Source: Chelonoidis abingdonii (Eukaryota; Chordata; Testudines; Testudinidae). From it: a DNA stretch of 64,000 nucleotides. Location: contig NC_133770.1 in the NCBI RefSeq assembly GCF_003597395.2, positions 289,511,744 to 289,575,743 of the forward strand, given 5' to 3'. Positions within the stretch are counted from its first letter, which is position 1; every line of letters begins with the position of its first letter. This document shows positions 35,101-47,676 of the stretch, one piece after another. The notes below the pieces were generated by a model that made no database searches, had not been told where the DNA came from, and was given only the letters and a program-made list of their open reading frames with translations. The translations under genes were made by a program, and so were the position numbers.

Positions 35101-35345
35101 TGAGAAGGCTGTTCACAGACCCTGATGTAGAACTGGTTGGAAAATGCCAGTTATTTTTGCAGGACACTTTTTTAAATTAATTTTTTATAGGCTTCCAATT
35201 AAAAGAAATCAGTTTTCAAACATTCCTTTTCAATAAAAACATCTTTTTTTAAAAAAAAAAAAAGCAAACCCCAAAATGTTAGTTGAAAAGTGAATTTTGG
35301 TTTTCCTTTTCCGGTTTGAAAAAAAAATGGAATTTCCCCCCCAAT
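35101..35345. repeat. A/T-rich interspersed repeat
   Basis: AACTGGTTGGAAAATGCCAG followed by poly-T/poly-A stretches and GAAAAGTGAATTTTGG resembles the 'GCTGGTYGGAAAATTTTC' repeat also seen near 22.3 kb and 62.7-63.3 kb. Class unknown. Confidence 0.45.
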
Positions 35346-35635
35346 GTCCATTTGCAGCATAATAGTTCATTTGAGGAGAAAAAGGAGAAGGGGGGACACC
35401 TGTTTTAGAAGAGAAAATTGGAACCTGTTCTACTCTCACCTGATTACAAGCCAAGGTGGTAGAGACCATTCCCATATGGGAAGTTGTTACTAATCCCCTA
35501 TGCTTTAACGTAGTGTGTGATCGCTGCATTTTAACAAGATGGTGGCTCTGTCTACTAAATTGGGTGAGTTAAATTAAGCCAAGGATCTAATGGGCAGAAA
35601 CCAGGGTGAATACACTTGAAAGTTGGTTGGAGGTG

Positions 35636-35853
35636 GCCTAGATCAGTGGTGGGCAACCTGCGGCCCACGGGCTGCAAGAGGCCTGTCAGGGTAATCCACT
35701 GGCAGACTATCAGACAGTTTCTTTACATTTGCACATTTGCCTGCAGTTCTGAGTGGCTGTGATTCGCCATTCCCGGCCAATGTGAGCTGTGAGAAGTGGC
35801 AGCCAGCACATCCCTGCGGCCCGCGCCGCAAGTTACCCACCACAGGCCTAGAT
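35636..35853. mobile_element. hAT-type MITE, 202 bp, with exact 8-bp TSD
   Basis: Element 35644-35845 begins CAGTGGTGGGCAACCTGCGG and ends CCGCAAGTTACCCACCACAG. Exact 8-bp duplications GCCTAGAT lie on both sides (35636-35643, 35846-35853). The interior has GGCCAATGTGAGCTGTGAGA and GCCAGCACATCCCTG, words shared with the other hAT MITEs here. It encodes nothing. Confidence 0.93.
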
Positions 35854-36959
35854 CAATACCTTAAATTAGAACTGTTCAGAACCTTTGCTGGGTTGAGATT
35901 CTGAATCTTAAAGTTGTTAGATTCAGGTCAGATCCAGAACTGCAAGGGGTGAGGTGGGGGGTTGCTGCTCAGGATTTGATGGAAAGCTTATAAAATTTGA
36001 GATCAATATAACATGAGCACCATTTGTAGGATTTCAGACCCCTTAAAAGACCACTGCAACCACAGAGCTGCTGCCATTTTCTCAACACTCTATGCTTGAT
36101 GCACTGGAATCCGTTGGTGAGGACAAGTATTTGGGTGACTTGTTTGATGTCTTTGAAAGAGAAAGGAAGGAAGGAAAGAGAGGAATAAGCAGGCAGATAG
36201 GCTACCTCTATGTGCATCTTAGGGAACACACTGAGGAGAGGAGCTCACACTACCTTTCTGGAGATGCTTCATGTGTTCTCCCAGCACAGGTCCTGGTCGG
36301 CTTAGTTTTGTGGAAGACTGGTAGGACCATGGTCATATGTTTACACCACCCATCTGAGTCCTGCTAGGGTCAGGTGTCTAGATGGTTCTAAAATTCACCA
36401 GCACCTTGAGCTCAGAGGTATCCTGGCTGCCCCCACGGCAGGTGGGAAAAAGTGAGGGAAGGGCTCACAACTCTTCCCCCCAAACTTCTGTTCACCTGCA
36501 TAGGGGCAGCCAGAACACTATCAAAAAGGCAGTAACTATATGAAATTTCCCACCAGTGCAATTATCCCTGTGGGATTAATGTTGGGAGCACTGCTATTGA
36601 TAAGGAATAATTTTTGCAGCATCATCAAATCCTGCAAAATGGTGATAAAGTCCTATCTATGCTTATGCTCCGACCTTTGCTACTTCCACTGGAGTTGCAC
36701 CAGGAGTAACGCAGTGGTAGGAGCCATCACTGAAATTTCAGTGATGGACATGACTAGCATGGACATGACTTTGATGATGGATTCTCCCATTGATTCAATG
36801 GATGAGAGTTCACCTAGTATTGACTTAAGTTCTGGATTTATTTGTTTTTGTGGCTTCTCAGATAGGAAGTGAGTCCAATCCTGGATTTGCAAATGTAGGT
36901 CTATGTCTTTCAAATATAATTGTTGCTGAGGGTTTGAACCATTGGCCTTATGACATGCT
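35854..36959. other. Non-coding stretch, no gene seen
   Basis: Short tandem words at 36741-36770 (GGACATGACTAGCATGGACA) are the only internal structure. No domain was recognised in any frame. Confidence 0.45.
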
Positions 36960-37620
36960 CTCTTCTCCTGCAAAGACCTCACACGCCACTCCTCAAAAGC
37001 GGACAGGGCCTCATGGCACAGACCTCTCTACCTGGGTCTGTCGAGGGCAACACATTCCCAGGTTCTAACGTCTATCTTGCATGGTTTCAGGTGAGCCTTC
37101 CAGGGGTCTGTGTATCTGAGGATGGTTTGACCCTTAGAGAGGGTTCCTAGGATCAGCTGGCTGTAGAATGCTACTTTCAGTATATGGGAAAAGTCCATAC
37201 ACACCGTGGGTCCGACACAGCGAAATTGGGCCCTTATGAGCATACCAGGAATTTGACATCTCACAAGGACTTCAGTTTTAGGGATCCTGTCCTGCTATGT
37301 GATGTTGCAGATGATTGTAGGCAGCAAAGGTGGAAGCTCTCCAGCTGCTTGATATGACATTAGTAGAGCATCCACATCTCACAGCCGTAGAGGAGTGAGG
37401 TGAGTACAACAGCACAGTAGATTTTTATCTTAGTTCTGAGGGAGAATCCATGCTCCCTCCAGATCCTGCGGGCGAGCCTGCCAAATGCCAAGCTGGCCTT
37501 TGCCAGGTGCTGAATGGTCTCATCATCTAATATGGCAGTGCTGGGAAATAGGCTACTCAAAAGAGGCAACAGATTTTTGACTCCTGACCTAAGCCTTAGT
37601 TCAGAAAAGGATCCCAATTT
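36960..37620 (-). pseudogene. Non-LTR retrotransposon C-terminus, probably RTE-like
   Basis: A minus-strand frame at 37617-37360 reads DDETIQHLAKASLAFGRLA, FSLRTKIKIYCAVVLTSLLY and GCEMWMLY. This is the familiar LINE segment '..I.KA..AFGRL....SL.TK...Y.AVVL..LLYGCE.W'. A second frame (to about 37028) reads IPKTEVLVRCQIPGML and later HLKPCKIDVRTWECVALDRP, matching the downstream 'P.TEVL.RA...LK...ID...WE..A.DR..W' region. The frame is broken between them. The clade is a best guess. Confidence 0.75.
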
Positions 37621-38505
37621 AGACTAGGACTTAACAACATGCTTAACTACCGTCCGGAATACAGATGCACTTAAGCTTGCACTTAATTGCTTCTCTGAAT
37701 TGGTGCCATGTCATTGAAGTAAAGAGTTGCTATTTTTTAATCTATGTGCTCCCAGAGCAATGGATGGGTGCATTTTGAAAATTCCGATGCATGAAGGGAG
37801 TTAATTAATTTAATAATTAAATATTCATTATCGTGAATTCATTAACTTTGAGAGCAAAGGTATCTATCTGAAATCATCTTAAAAAGAAAACCTGATTCTC
37901 TGGAGGAAAGAAAAAAGGTAAATTATGCTTTTGTTAATCGATTTTGCCATATTGTCTCAAGCTTGGCTAAATGACAATAAGAGAGTAAGACCAAGAGTAA
38001 ATATGACTTGTGGTTTATTTTATTAGCGCACAAAGATTATTCTGTTAAGAGGAGAATATCTGCAGGGGAAAATGTATCCTGTTAATTTATCTTTGTACAT
38101 AAAATATTACAGCTGTTTAGATCTTATATTAATATATCAGCCATAATATAAAAGAACCAGAGGCTCATGTTATGCTTTTAACTATTTTGATCCTAGACCC
38201 TTTTCTTATACATTTTTGTGACACATTTATTTCAATTATAAAATAGATTTTTTAAAAAAATCTGCCTTCTTTTCCTTTTAAGAAATGTACATTGATTCCA
38301 TAATTTCCAGTGTCACTCACATAATGTTAATCTAGACACTGTAAGGGTGAAATATTATTAGCCTCATTGAAGTTAACGGGAGTTTTGCAACTTTTGCTTA
38401 ATTATAGCATATTGGATTTCAAGGGAGATCCAGGTGGACTCTGTATTGGACTTCAAGGGAGACTATGGTAATTTAACACACATAAAACCATATTTAGTGA
38501 GATAT
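37621..38505. promoter_or_regulatory. Repeat-free AT-rich stretch, weak CNE candidate
   Basis: 37800-38170 lacks recognisable repeats and is rich in homeodomain-type words (TTAATTAATTTAATAATTAA at 37801-37820). This texture is common in vertebrate non-coding elements but also in neutral AT-rich DNA. No gene was seen. Confidence 0.2.
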
Positions 38506-38640
38506 GGTGGGTGAGGAAATGTCCTTTATTGGCTCAACTTGTCTCTTTCACTAACAGAAATTGGTCCAATAAAAGATATTACCTCAACCTTCTTGTCTCT
38601 CTAATGTTCTGGGAGCAACATGGCTACAACAAAACTGCAA
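38506..38640. mobile_element. Fold-back Penelope-like tail
   Basis: The left arm GTGAGGAAATGTCCTTTATT and right arm AATAAAAGATATTACCTCA are imperfect inverse copies around a 20-base loop (TGTCTCTTTCACTAACAGAA). The right side continues to CAACATGGCTACAACAAAAC, the terminus of a tail repeat I associate with Penelope-like elements. It has the same inverted-pair design as 19615-19811, with a different sequence family. Confidence 0.6.
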
Positions 38641-39130
38641 ACTGTATTTAGTAACGGTTAAGGTTTCATCAGGACACATCCCATCCACAACCACAAACTT
38701 AAAAGCATGGAAATAAGAAGTTATGGGGAAAGTTTTCACTATTCTTTAAAGCACTCCAACTCTCCATAAGGTTTTCACTTTCATCTCCAAAAGATACGTA
38801 CCCCAGCTTCATCAAACAAGACTGCAAAAGCAAAACGTTAATGGTGACGTCACATGTATCAACAGATCAGCACATCTGACTATCGCACATTCTGAGTATT
38901 TGGAAAGTTAATCTTCCTTAGCGTTGCACAAGTCACTCTTAAGATTTTGCATTAGAGTGCAAGTTAAGTTTGGCTTCACATTGCTTTTTGGTATCTGAGG
39001 TAAAAGTGCAAGCCTGATGGAGCGTCAGAGTGTTACTGACAGCATTGTAGGCAGTGTGAATATACATACAGATCTTGCAAAGAGAGTAGCCTTGATTCAA
39101 ACAAAGGTCCAGATTCTTTCCCATGCCAAG
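38641..39130. other. Non-coding stretch, no feature recognised
   Basis: No gene or repeat could be named before the inverted repeat at 39131. Confidence 0.4.
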
Positions 39131-39185
39131 ACAGCTCTTTACCCTCTGCTGCAAGATCTGCTTGCAGCAGAGGGTAAAGAGCTGT
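39131..39185. repeat. Perfect 25-bp inverted repeat with 5-base loop
   Basis: ACAGCTCTTTACCCTCTGCT plus GCAAG (39131-39155) is the exact reverse complement of 39161-39185. The loop is ATCTG. The stem would make a stable RNA or DNA hairpin. No known TE family ends match it. Confidence 0.95.
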
Positions 39186-42100
39186 TAGAGAGTTGCAAAA
39201 ACTCTTGAGATTTTCAAGCTACCCTGGCACTATACCTGAGTATATTAGAGCAGGTGTCAGTAGCCCACAAAGGCCCATACTGCACTTAAAAGTTGGCAGA
39301 ATGTAGATGAGCTCCACCCCACCCCTGACAAGCTTTCTATACTAGGAGAATTCTCAGGTGGCCATTTAGGGACAATATCTCCCAACTTTGCACTTCCCAA
39401 GCAACACAAAATGGTCAGAACAGAATCTGACCCCATTACATTTATGGAAATAAATTTATAAACCATAAATAAAGCCCCCCCAGCCACACAGACAAACATT
39501 CTAGCTGTAAGCAACAATTTTTATCTCGAGAGATGGAATAAATCCAATTTACTCTAACTGAACTTTTGCCAATTTGGAATGTTCTGAGTCATTACTTTAA
39601 AAGCACTCCATTGTCCATTTGAGCACAAATTCACTTGAGTTGGTTTTAATTAAAAACAACTTTAATAACTGGCTTCTGCTGTTGAAAAATAATTGGTTTT
39701 TCGGCAAGATCTTTATGTCTGAAACTTGCTTCTTTTATTAAAATAATTAGCCCAATCATGCAAACTCTTTTAGGGCCCAATCCTGAAAATATTACTCAAG
39801 TGAGTAATCCCATTGTTTTAAATGGGATTAATCTGTGGGAAGGACTACTGGGTTGAAATTTGGGTCAGTTCCTACTTTCTCAGATTACTCAACCCTGATG
39901 TTTTCTAATTGCTTAGAGAACCATCCATTCTAGGGAGTGGGTGCTGCAGTCAATGGTACAATAGTCATTTTACATGTAGATAACACCATTAAAAGTTTAT
40001 CCAATGACAGCATCAAATTGGCACATTAAGCAGCAGTAGAACATATCAGCACCTCCCAAGACTGCTTTCTTTTTCAGGAACTCCACTTTTGTATTTTTTA
40101 AACTACTGTATATTTCTAGCAATTATGGCTGTGGAGAGAATACCGACCATGTCAAGGGAGCATAACTGATACAGTAAAGTCTGCCTGAATGTGCGGAACC
40201 TGGAACGATAATTCTGTGAGATGTGAACTGGCTCATTTATATTACTGGGCATTAACTCAATGCCAGTGATGACACTTTAAAATGATGTTGAGAAGAAAAC
40301 TCTTATCTTCTCCTTGATTGGTGGGCAGTGGAATAAGTTTAAGGGGCCCAGCGGGGCATCTGAGCCCCATGAAGGGGAGCTGAATCCATGGATGCTTCAG
40401 TTCCCATTAGGGAGAGCTGAGCCTCATGAGCACGCAGGATTGTATGCGGTATTCTACACTAGCTATTGACCGTGGCATCTCATTTTGGTACCTCAAGTAG
40501 GTGGGGCTGATTTTGTGGGAGAAGCTTGGGAAAGTATCTTTTTGACCCCTGCCCAAGACATAAGTGGCAATGAGTTTTCCCCCAGCTTATTCCTTGCTCG
40601 TTCATGTCATGGATGTTGATGTCTGCTGGCAAGAAGCTCAGGACCTGAATAACATGGGGCTCGGAGTCTGAGCCAGAGGGGCATTGGAAGAGCTGTATGG
40701 GAAGCCAGCGTCCTTTGTCATGAGCAACAAAACCACTCACAGGACCAAAGAAGGAAAATTAGAGGCATTTAGAGGAGCCAAAGGAGGAACAAGTGCTGTG
40801 ATCTGCATCAATTTCTATCACAGATCTTGCACAGCTCATTAAACTTCCCAGTTCCCAGGACACTTGGTGCTTCTCCATGCCTGGGAGCCTTTCCTAGAAC
40901 AACGTGCCCAACTCTGCAGTATGCCCTCCTAGATTGTGAGTTTACAACCTGACTTCTTGCCAAGAACCAATTTCTTTTTCCTGTGTCTGCTACTGCAAAC
41001 TACATAGGGGGAAAATAGTAGCAGGATATTGATGGTGTGAGGGCTGTGAACCAGATCATTTCCCAGAGCTCCATGTACAGAGGGGGGGCCCTCCCTCTCA
41101 GGACTGCGATAATTTCAGGAGGTGAAAGCAGGGGTGATACAGATCTTGTGGAGTGCACATAATTTCCAAGCCCATAGAGCTGTACAGGGAAGGATAATAT
41201 AGCCTGAAGCTGTGTTCAGTGTTCCTCAGCTCTTTTCATGGTAGGAAATTCCCCTTTAACAGGGTTCCTGAGGGTTATGGAAAGACTTGATAAAACAGCT
41301 CCATTGGAGGTGCAACTGGGGGGCGGGACAGGGAGAAGTGGAGATTGGAAGTTTCCTGGGAATTCCTTAGGATTTCTGGGTGTGGAGATGAAACTGCAGC
41401 TTGTTTGGCAGGAGGAAGTAGATACAGAGCCCTGCCCAAAAGGAATGATATAGGGTTCCATACAGATGAAATGAAGGTCTACAAAGGCAACTCTGTGGCA
41501 TCTTTCTCCCTTAGTGCCCTTCTTGGGATTTCATGATGGAAGCGGGCAGCCTGGTACTGTGTAGGGAGTTGGGATTGTTGAATTTGGACCAACATTCACT
41601 TTAAATGTGGTTACTTAAAACTCCACCTATGAAATCAGAGCAATTTTATTTAACAGCAGATTCCTCTTGAGTTGGCAGCATGTATGTCTCCATGCTTGGC
41701 AGATGAAGTATTTACCCCCTTCCCAGAGGAAATGGCCTTGTTATTTTCAAGATCGTTGGCTTGATTGTGATCTCACTGACTCTGCTGTGAAGCTGGAGTG
41801 ACTCCAGAGTCACAACAGGATAAGTCAAATCAGAATCTGTCCTTCCGTCTGTAATACTCCATGGATAGGGATGATTCTCTTAGTCCTGACAGTGGTTATC
41901 TGACTTGTAACATTGTCCATCTCCTACAGGTGTGACCCAATCCAAAGTTTATAGTATTTGAGACAATTATCCTAGGAGTCTTAATCATCCGTACTTTTCA
42001 CTCTCTCCTTCCCCTAGCGTAAAGCACTTGCTTTTTGCTGCCATGCACACAATATACTTTTTCATCTTGTAAAAAGTAGAATTCCCATGGGCTGCCTTGT

Positions 42101-43556
42101 CCTACTTTAAATCTGTACCAGAATAGAGACGACTTATTGTTCTTCTGTTCTCAAAGAAAGTTGCAGCTCTTTATGGAGTGAGCCAGGTGAAGATTTCAGA
42201 TGCCTCTGCCAGGAGATGTTTAATAACATTGTCATTCCCAAGGAAATCATGCAGCGGTAAGATCTGACAAGGTGCAAAACATGGGACAGGTGTGAATTTA
42301 CCATCTGCACTGCTCTTATAACATTAGTGATAATGTCAATACTAATTAAACCAGGGGACAGACCTTGGGAGAGAAGTTAGTGTTTCTCCTTGAAGCTATA
42401 TAGTTGCTGTGTGATATTAAAGGCAGAGTTTGGCTGGACCAAGAGGCTATGTCAGTTCTTGCCTTTCCATAATACAGTCTTTATAGCTAGTGCCTTCAAA
42501 AGTTTAGGAAAGATATGTGCATCTTTGGATATACATATGCACATAACTGAAGATCCTCCTAGGAAAGGAGAAACTGACCTTGCTCATCACAAAAGTGGCA
42601 ACCAGTGATGCTGTGAAGAAGCAGATCCTGTTAATTCACTCTTTCCATCCTAGTATTCAGGAGCTAATTTGTGGCTCTTGTTAGAACTGGAGGCTGGGAG
42701 TCAAGACATTTGCTTCCCACTTGTTTCTTGAAGCTCTAAAAAGACAGAATAATACAGAGTAAAAAATCCTTATGGACAATTAATCTGCCAGTCCCATTTC
42801 TTTCTGAGTCTGCTGCTTTTGGTCAAAATTCTATCTCCATCCAATGGGGTCTGGATAGCCATATTTGAAACGGTTCTCCTGCCAGGGAGCAGAAGCAGCC
42901 ATGGAGGCAGACCCTGTACCCCTTGTTATATCACTAACGCTATGGATTCCCATCGGCAAACTCCTTTGTCTCCTTCCCATAACCAGGAAGGAGAAGCTGT
43001 AGTCACAGTAGTAGTCTGTGGCCAATGGAGGATTTCATTCTGCTGTCTCCCATAGATAATCTTGGCACAAAGCCTTGCTAAGGGGCTGAAGACTGACTCT
43101 GACTAGTTGACTGTCTCCAGGTTCATCCAAATTGTAGTGGGAAATACCTTTTGGCATTCACAAAATATGATGTCAAGAAATTACAGGAACATGTGTCAAC
43201 AGAACTGGCCCACTAGTTGTAACATCTGACAAATTCTCAAAGGTGGGATTCCTAAGGGTGAGTTTCTCTCCTTGAGAATGAGGACCATAATTGCTCCCAA
43301 ATAACCACACCTCACCCACAGACAGAGCAGGTAGCTAGATTTTGAAAGACTTTGCCAATAGCTGAGAATAGAGATTCTTTCACAAGGACAGAAAATGATC
43401 TGGGGGAAATCCTGTTGTCACGAGTTCAGCTCATTTCTCCGTATATCAGTTCCTTGGAGAGTCACGGTGAGCTCTTTGCTAGCGGTTTGAACTCTACTTC
43501 AAGGGACTCAGACTCCTGTAGTACTCTCCAGATTTATTTCACAAGGTAAATGTTCT
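39186..43556. other. Mostly unassigned non-coding stretch
   Basis: One identifiable repeat lies at about 39770-39910: the common amniote 'GGCCCAATCCTG...GAGTAATCCCATTG...ATGGGATT' palindrome, partly decayed. The rest, including ORFs of up to 86 codons at 39257-39517 and 40480-40740, shows no domain. 41216-41461 has opposed frames on both strands, a sign of chance. Confidence 0.45.
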
Positions 43557-44152
43557 GCTGTATTGGAATTGGAAAAGGCTCAGAAAAGAGCAACAAAATG
43601 ATTAGTGGTATGGAACAGCTTCCATATGGGGAGAGATTAAAAAGACTGGGACTTTTCAGCTTGGAAAAGAGATGAATAAGGGGAGATATGATAGTGGTCT
43701 ATAAAACCATGAATGGTGTGGAGAAAGTAAATAGGGAAGTGTTATTTACTACTCATGACACAAGAACTAGAGGGCACCAAATGAAATTAATAGGTAGCAG
43801 GTTTAAAACAAACAAAAGGAAGTATTTCTTCATCCAATACACAGTCAATCTGTGGAACTCCTTGCCAGAGGATGTAGTGAAGGCCAAGACTAGAACAGGG
43901 TTCAAAAAAGAACCAGATAAATTAATGGCGGATAAGTCCATCAATGACTATTAGCCAGGATGGGCAGGGATGGTGTCCCTAGCCTCTGTTTGCGAGAAGC
44001 TGGGAATAAGCGACAGGGGATGGATCACTTGATGATTCCCTGCTCTATTCATTCCCTCTGGGGAACCTAGCATTGGTCACTGTTAGAAGACAGGATATTG
44101 GGGTAGATGGATTGTTGGTTTGACCCAGTATGGCCGTTCTTATGTTCTTATT
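43557..44152 (+). mobile_element. CR1-group LINE 3' end, GTTCTTATG tail type
   Basis: The plus strand covers the ORF2 C-terminus. The frame at 43688-43954 reads [48 protein letters not shown], then MADKSINDY and a stop. A 3' UTR follows with ATTGGTCACTGTTAGAAGAC and the tail GGCCGTTCTTATGTTCTTAT. It is 5'-truncated. The same subfamily is represented at 46.0, 53.6 and 59.1 kb. Confidence 0.93.
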
Positions 44153-46007
44153 CTCCTTTAAGCCTTTTGTGACAAAAATTGAAACGTTAAGCCACTAAAT
44201 GAACCCAAGCTTGGGAGTGAGAGAATATCAGAGCAAGAATGAGCCCAGCAAAGGCTCTTTGGTCTTTATTCTAGCCTATGAAACACTGCAAATGCTAATG
44301 AAATGACTGGAAAACTTGTGTAGGTACCTCAAGATGTTTATTGTTTGCTTTTTCTCCTGGGTTCACTTACATCCTAGTGCACTGTTTTATAGAAGTGCAG
44401 TAGCAGCAGCATTGTTAAGGTTCAAGTCAGATTTGAATTTAGAGCAGGAATAAAATCTCTGTTTTTCACTTTCAATAGGATTAACATACTCGTGGGTCAT
44501 CTGAACTCCTTATAGTATTTTTTTGGGGAAGTATTTGGTATTTTTGGTACAGGATATATTTAACTACAATCCCCATTTGCCCCTTTTCATAGTAAAGCCA
44601 AATATCCAGGCATGTGAGATCTGAGTGCTGATACTCATCAGATCTTGCAGAGCCATGACCTGAACCATAAAGGACTTTCATCCACTTTAGTGTGGAGCGC
44701 TTCACAGAGTTATGGGATGGGGAGAAGGCCCGTGAGCAAAGAGATCACTTTATTTATGTAGATGGAGGATGTGTCAATGTGATTCTAAGAACCCCTTCCT
44801 CATGTTGTGTAAGTTGGCATACCTCCGCTGGCACCAGTGAAACTATACTAGTATGTAACCAGTTGAGGATCTGGCCCTGGGAACTCAAGAACAGAGAGAT
44901 AAGAGCCAGACGCATGGTGGTTCCTGATTTACTGGGGTTGGGGAACTGAGTAAATCTCCCTTTTTCAGTGGAGAGATTCATAAACTGACTTTAAGAAGAG
45001 ATCCAGACATATGCCTCTCTGACGAGTATCTGAAGGATAAAATGTTCATTATTTCCTTTACCGTGAATTTAACATATTGTATGTACTTTGATACAGGCTT
45101 CCTGGAGTGTGTGGGCTTTAATTTTAGCAGTGGCATGAAAAGTAGTACAAGGTTCATTAGCCAGAGAGATAAATCGAGCCAATGTCTGAGTGTGTTTGAT
45201 CTTCTCAATGTGCTACACGTGTCCCCATAGGTTTCTGGTGAGAAAATAATGGCATAGATGGGAATTTACTTGCCTGGCTATTGTCCAAGTACAGCTCTTC
45301 CAGTTGAGTTATTTTGATGATTAGTTGACTTAAGTCATCCCGCTGAATCTTGCTGTTTTTAATTCCTGCTGCCTTGCAGCTGTGAAAAAGAGATTATCTG
45401 TAGTATCACACTGAGGTAGCGCAGCAAAAATGTCATTCCATGGCCTTTTGTCAGTTATTTTCTTTCCAATTATCTTTAATCCAAACACCCCCCGATAGAC
45501 TTGAAAGAATAGGCTTTGCTTGTTGCCTAATTCCTTAAGGAGATGCTGAAGAAATATTCCTTGACACCATGCATAAACGATCCTCGTTTTGGTGGTGATA
45601 TAAACCGCCACAGAGTTAATAACAACAGGGCTAGATTTAGATTTGGTTCAGTCATATCTTGGAAGTGTGCACAGCCTCAAACTTGATCATAAGATACAGA
45701 GTGTCACGATGTGTGGCCATGGATGCTCTAGAAGGCTTGTAGCTATTCAGCTACTGCAAGGCTTAGGAAAATCTGGGAGAGAAAGGTACTTTATTTCCCT
45801 GAACACATAGAGTCTAGACTCAGTGGCCACAATTCTCCCCTACTTTGTGCTCTGTGCAGTCATTTAGGGATGCAGAGCAGGTGTAAAAGGCTATCAGATC
45901 AGCCTATAAGTATCTCACACTTACTGTGCACTCAGCTTGCACAGGTGGAAGTGAATAGAAAAGTTATAAAACAGTAGAGAATCAGGCCTCTTTACTCTTA
46001 ATCCTCA
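44153..46007. other. Non-coding stretch, no gene supported
   Basis: A degraded copy of the 17.3-kb palindrome lies at about 44800-44880. A 93-codon minus-strand frame (45330-45611) looks protein-like but was not recognised; see rejected items. 45830-45900 resembles a small amniote repeat I cannot name. Confidence 0.45.
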
Positions 46008-46345
46008 ATATCATGGAACATGAGGGGGTCAACAAGAATGTGGACAAGTTCAATCTCATGGATATAGTGTACTTAGATTTTCAGAAAGCCTTTGACAAGG
46101 TCCCTCACCAAACGCTCTTAAGCAAAATAAGCTGTCATGAGATAATTTTAACCAGGAATTGGTTAAAAGACAGGACACACAGGGTAGGAATAAATGATGA
46201 TTTTTCAAAATGGAGAGAGGTAAATAGTGGTGTCCCTCAGGGGTCTGCACTGGGACCAGTGCTGTTCAACACATTTATAAATGGTTTAGGAAAAGGGGTA
46301 AAAAGTGAGATGGCAAAATTTGCAGATGATACAAAACTACTCAAG

Positions 46346-46959
46346 ACAGTGTGACAAAGTTCCTCCTCTACCTTGGTGGGTCCTGCGCTTATTGGCAGAT
46401 TTGCTCACCTCAGTGATCTTCCCCCCTCGGACTCGCCCTCTACACTGGGTTCCAACCCAGGGCCCTGTGAATCACAGCTGTCTATAGTGCCTCCTGTAAC
46501 AGCTACATGACAGCTACAACTCCCTGTGCTACTTCCCCATGGCCTCCTCCAAACACCTTCTTTATTCTCATAACAGGACCTTCCTCCTGGTGTCTGATAA
46601 CGCTTGACCTCCTTAGTCCTCCAGGAGCACACCCTCTCACTCTCACTCTCAGTTTCAGTCTCAGCTCCTTGTGCCTCTTGCTCCCAGCTCCTCACACGCA
46701 CTTCCACTCCTCTGGCTTCCCCTTGGCCTGACTGGAGTGAGCTCCTTTTTAAACCCACGTGCCTTGATTAGCCTGCCTTGATTGGCTGCAGGAGTTCTAA
46801 TCAGCCTGTCTGCCTTAATTGGTTCTAACAGGTTCCTGATTACTCTAGTGAAGCCCCTGCTCTGGTCACTCAGGGAACAGAAAACTACTCATTCAGTGAC
46901 CAGTATATTTGCCCTCTACCAGAATCCTGTACCCCACTGGTTTGGGTCTGTCACAACAG
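46346..46959 (-). mobile_element. Solo LTR, 606 bp, with 4-bp TSD
   Basis: Element 46350-46955 starts TGTGACAAAG and ends GTCTGTCACA. Flanking ACAG repeats (46346-46349, 46956-46959) form a 4-bp TSD, as in gamma-type endogenous retroviruses. On the minus strand the promoter order is clear: CCAATCAAGG, then the TATA-like GGGTTTAAAAAGGAGC, later GAGAATAAAGAAGG as the polyadenylation signal, then U5. No coding sequence remains. Confidence 0.88.
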
Positions 46960-47676
46960 TTAAGACCAAAGCAGTCTGTGAAGAGTTACAAAGGGATCTT
47001 ACAAAACTGGGTGACAGAGCAACAAAGTGGCAGATGAAATTCAATGTTAATGAATGCAAAGTAATACACACTGGAAAATATAATTCCAACTATACATAAA
47101 AATGATGGGGTCTAAATTAGCTATTACCACTCAAGTAAGAGATCTTGGAGTCATTGTGGCTAGTTCTTCGAAAACATTTGCTCAATGTGCAGTGGCAGGC
47201 AAAAAACTAACAGAATGTTGGGAACCACTGGAAAAGGGACAGATAATAAAAGAGAAAATATCATAATTCCACTATATAAATCCCTGGTACACCCATATCT
47301 TGAATACTGTGGGCAGGTCTGGTTGTCCCATCTCAAAAAAGATATATTGAAATTGGAAAAGGTTCAGAAAATATGATTAATAAGACTGGGACTTTTGAGC
47401 TTGGAAAAGAGACGACTGAGGGGGCATATGATAGAGGTCTATAAAATCATGACATGCTGAGAAAGGAAACAAGAAAGTGTTATTTACTGCTTCTCATAAT
47501 ACAAGAACTAGGGGTCACCAAAAGAAATGAATAGGCAGCAGGTTTAAAATAAACAAGAAGGTATTCACACAACGTACAGTCAACCTGCTGAACTTTTTGC
47601 CAGAGAATGTTGTAATGGTCAAAAATATAAGTGGGATCAAAAAAAGAATTGGATAAGTTCATGGAGGATAGGTCCG

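Noticed and set aside
45330..45611. 93-codon minus-strand frame with a protein-like look (IFLQHLLKELG, vaguely like a Copia RNase H segment)
   Set aside because: The similarity is too short, catalytic or DNQ-type motifs are missing, and no retroelement lies around it. BLASTX of this interval would decide.
46350..46955. Alternative reading as a TIR DNA transposon (TGTGACA...TGTCACA)
   Set aside because: The minus-strand promoter and poly(A) order and the 4-bp TSD fit an LTR better, although short inverted ends occur in both.
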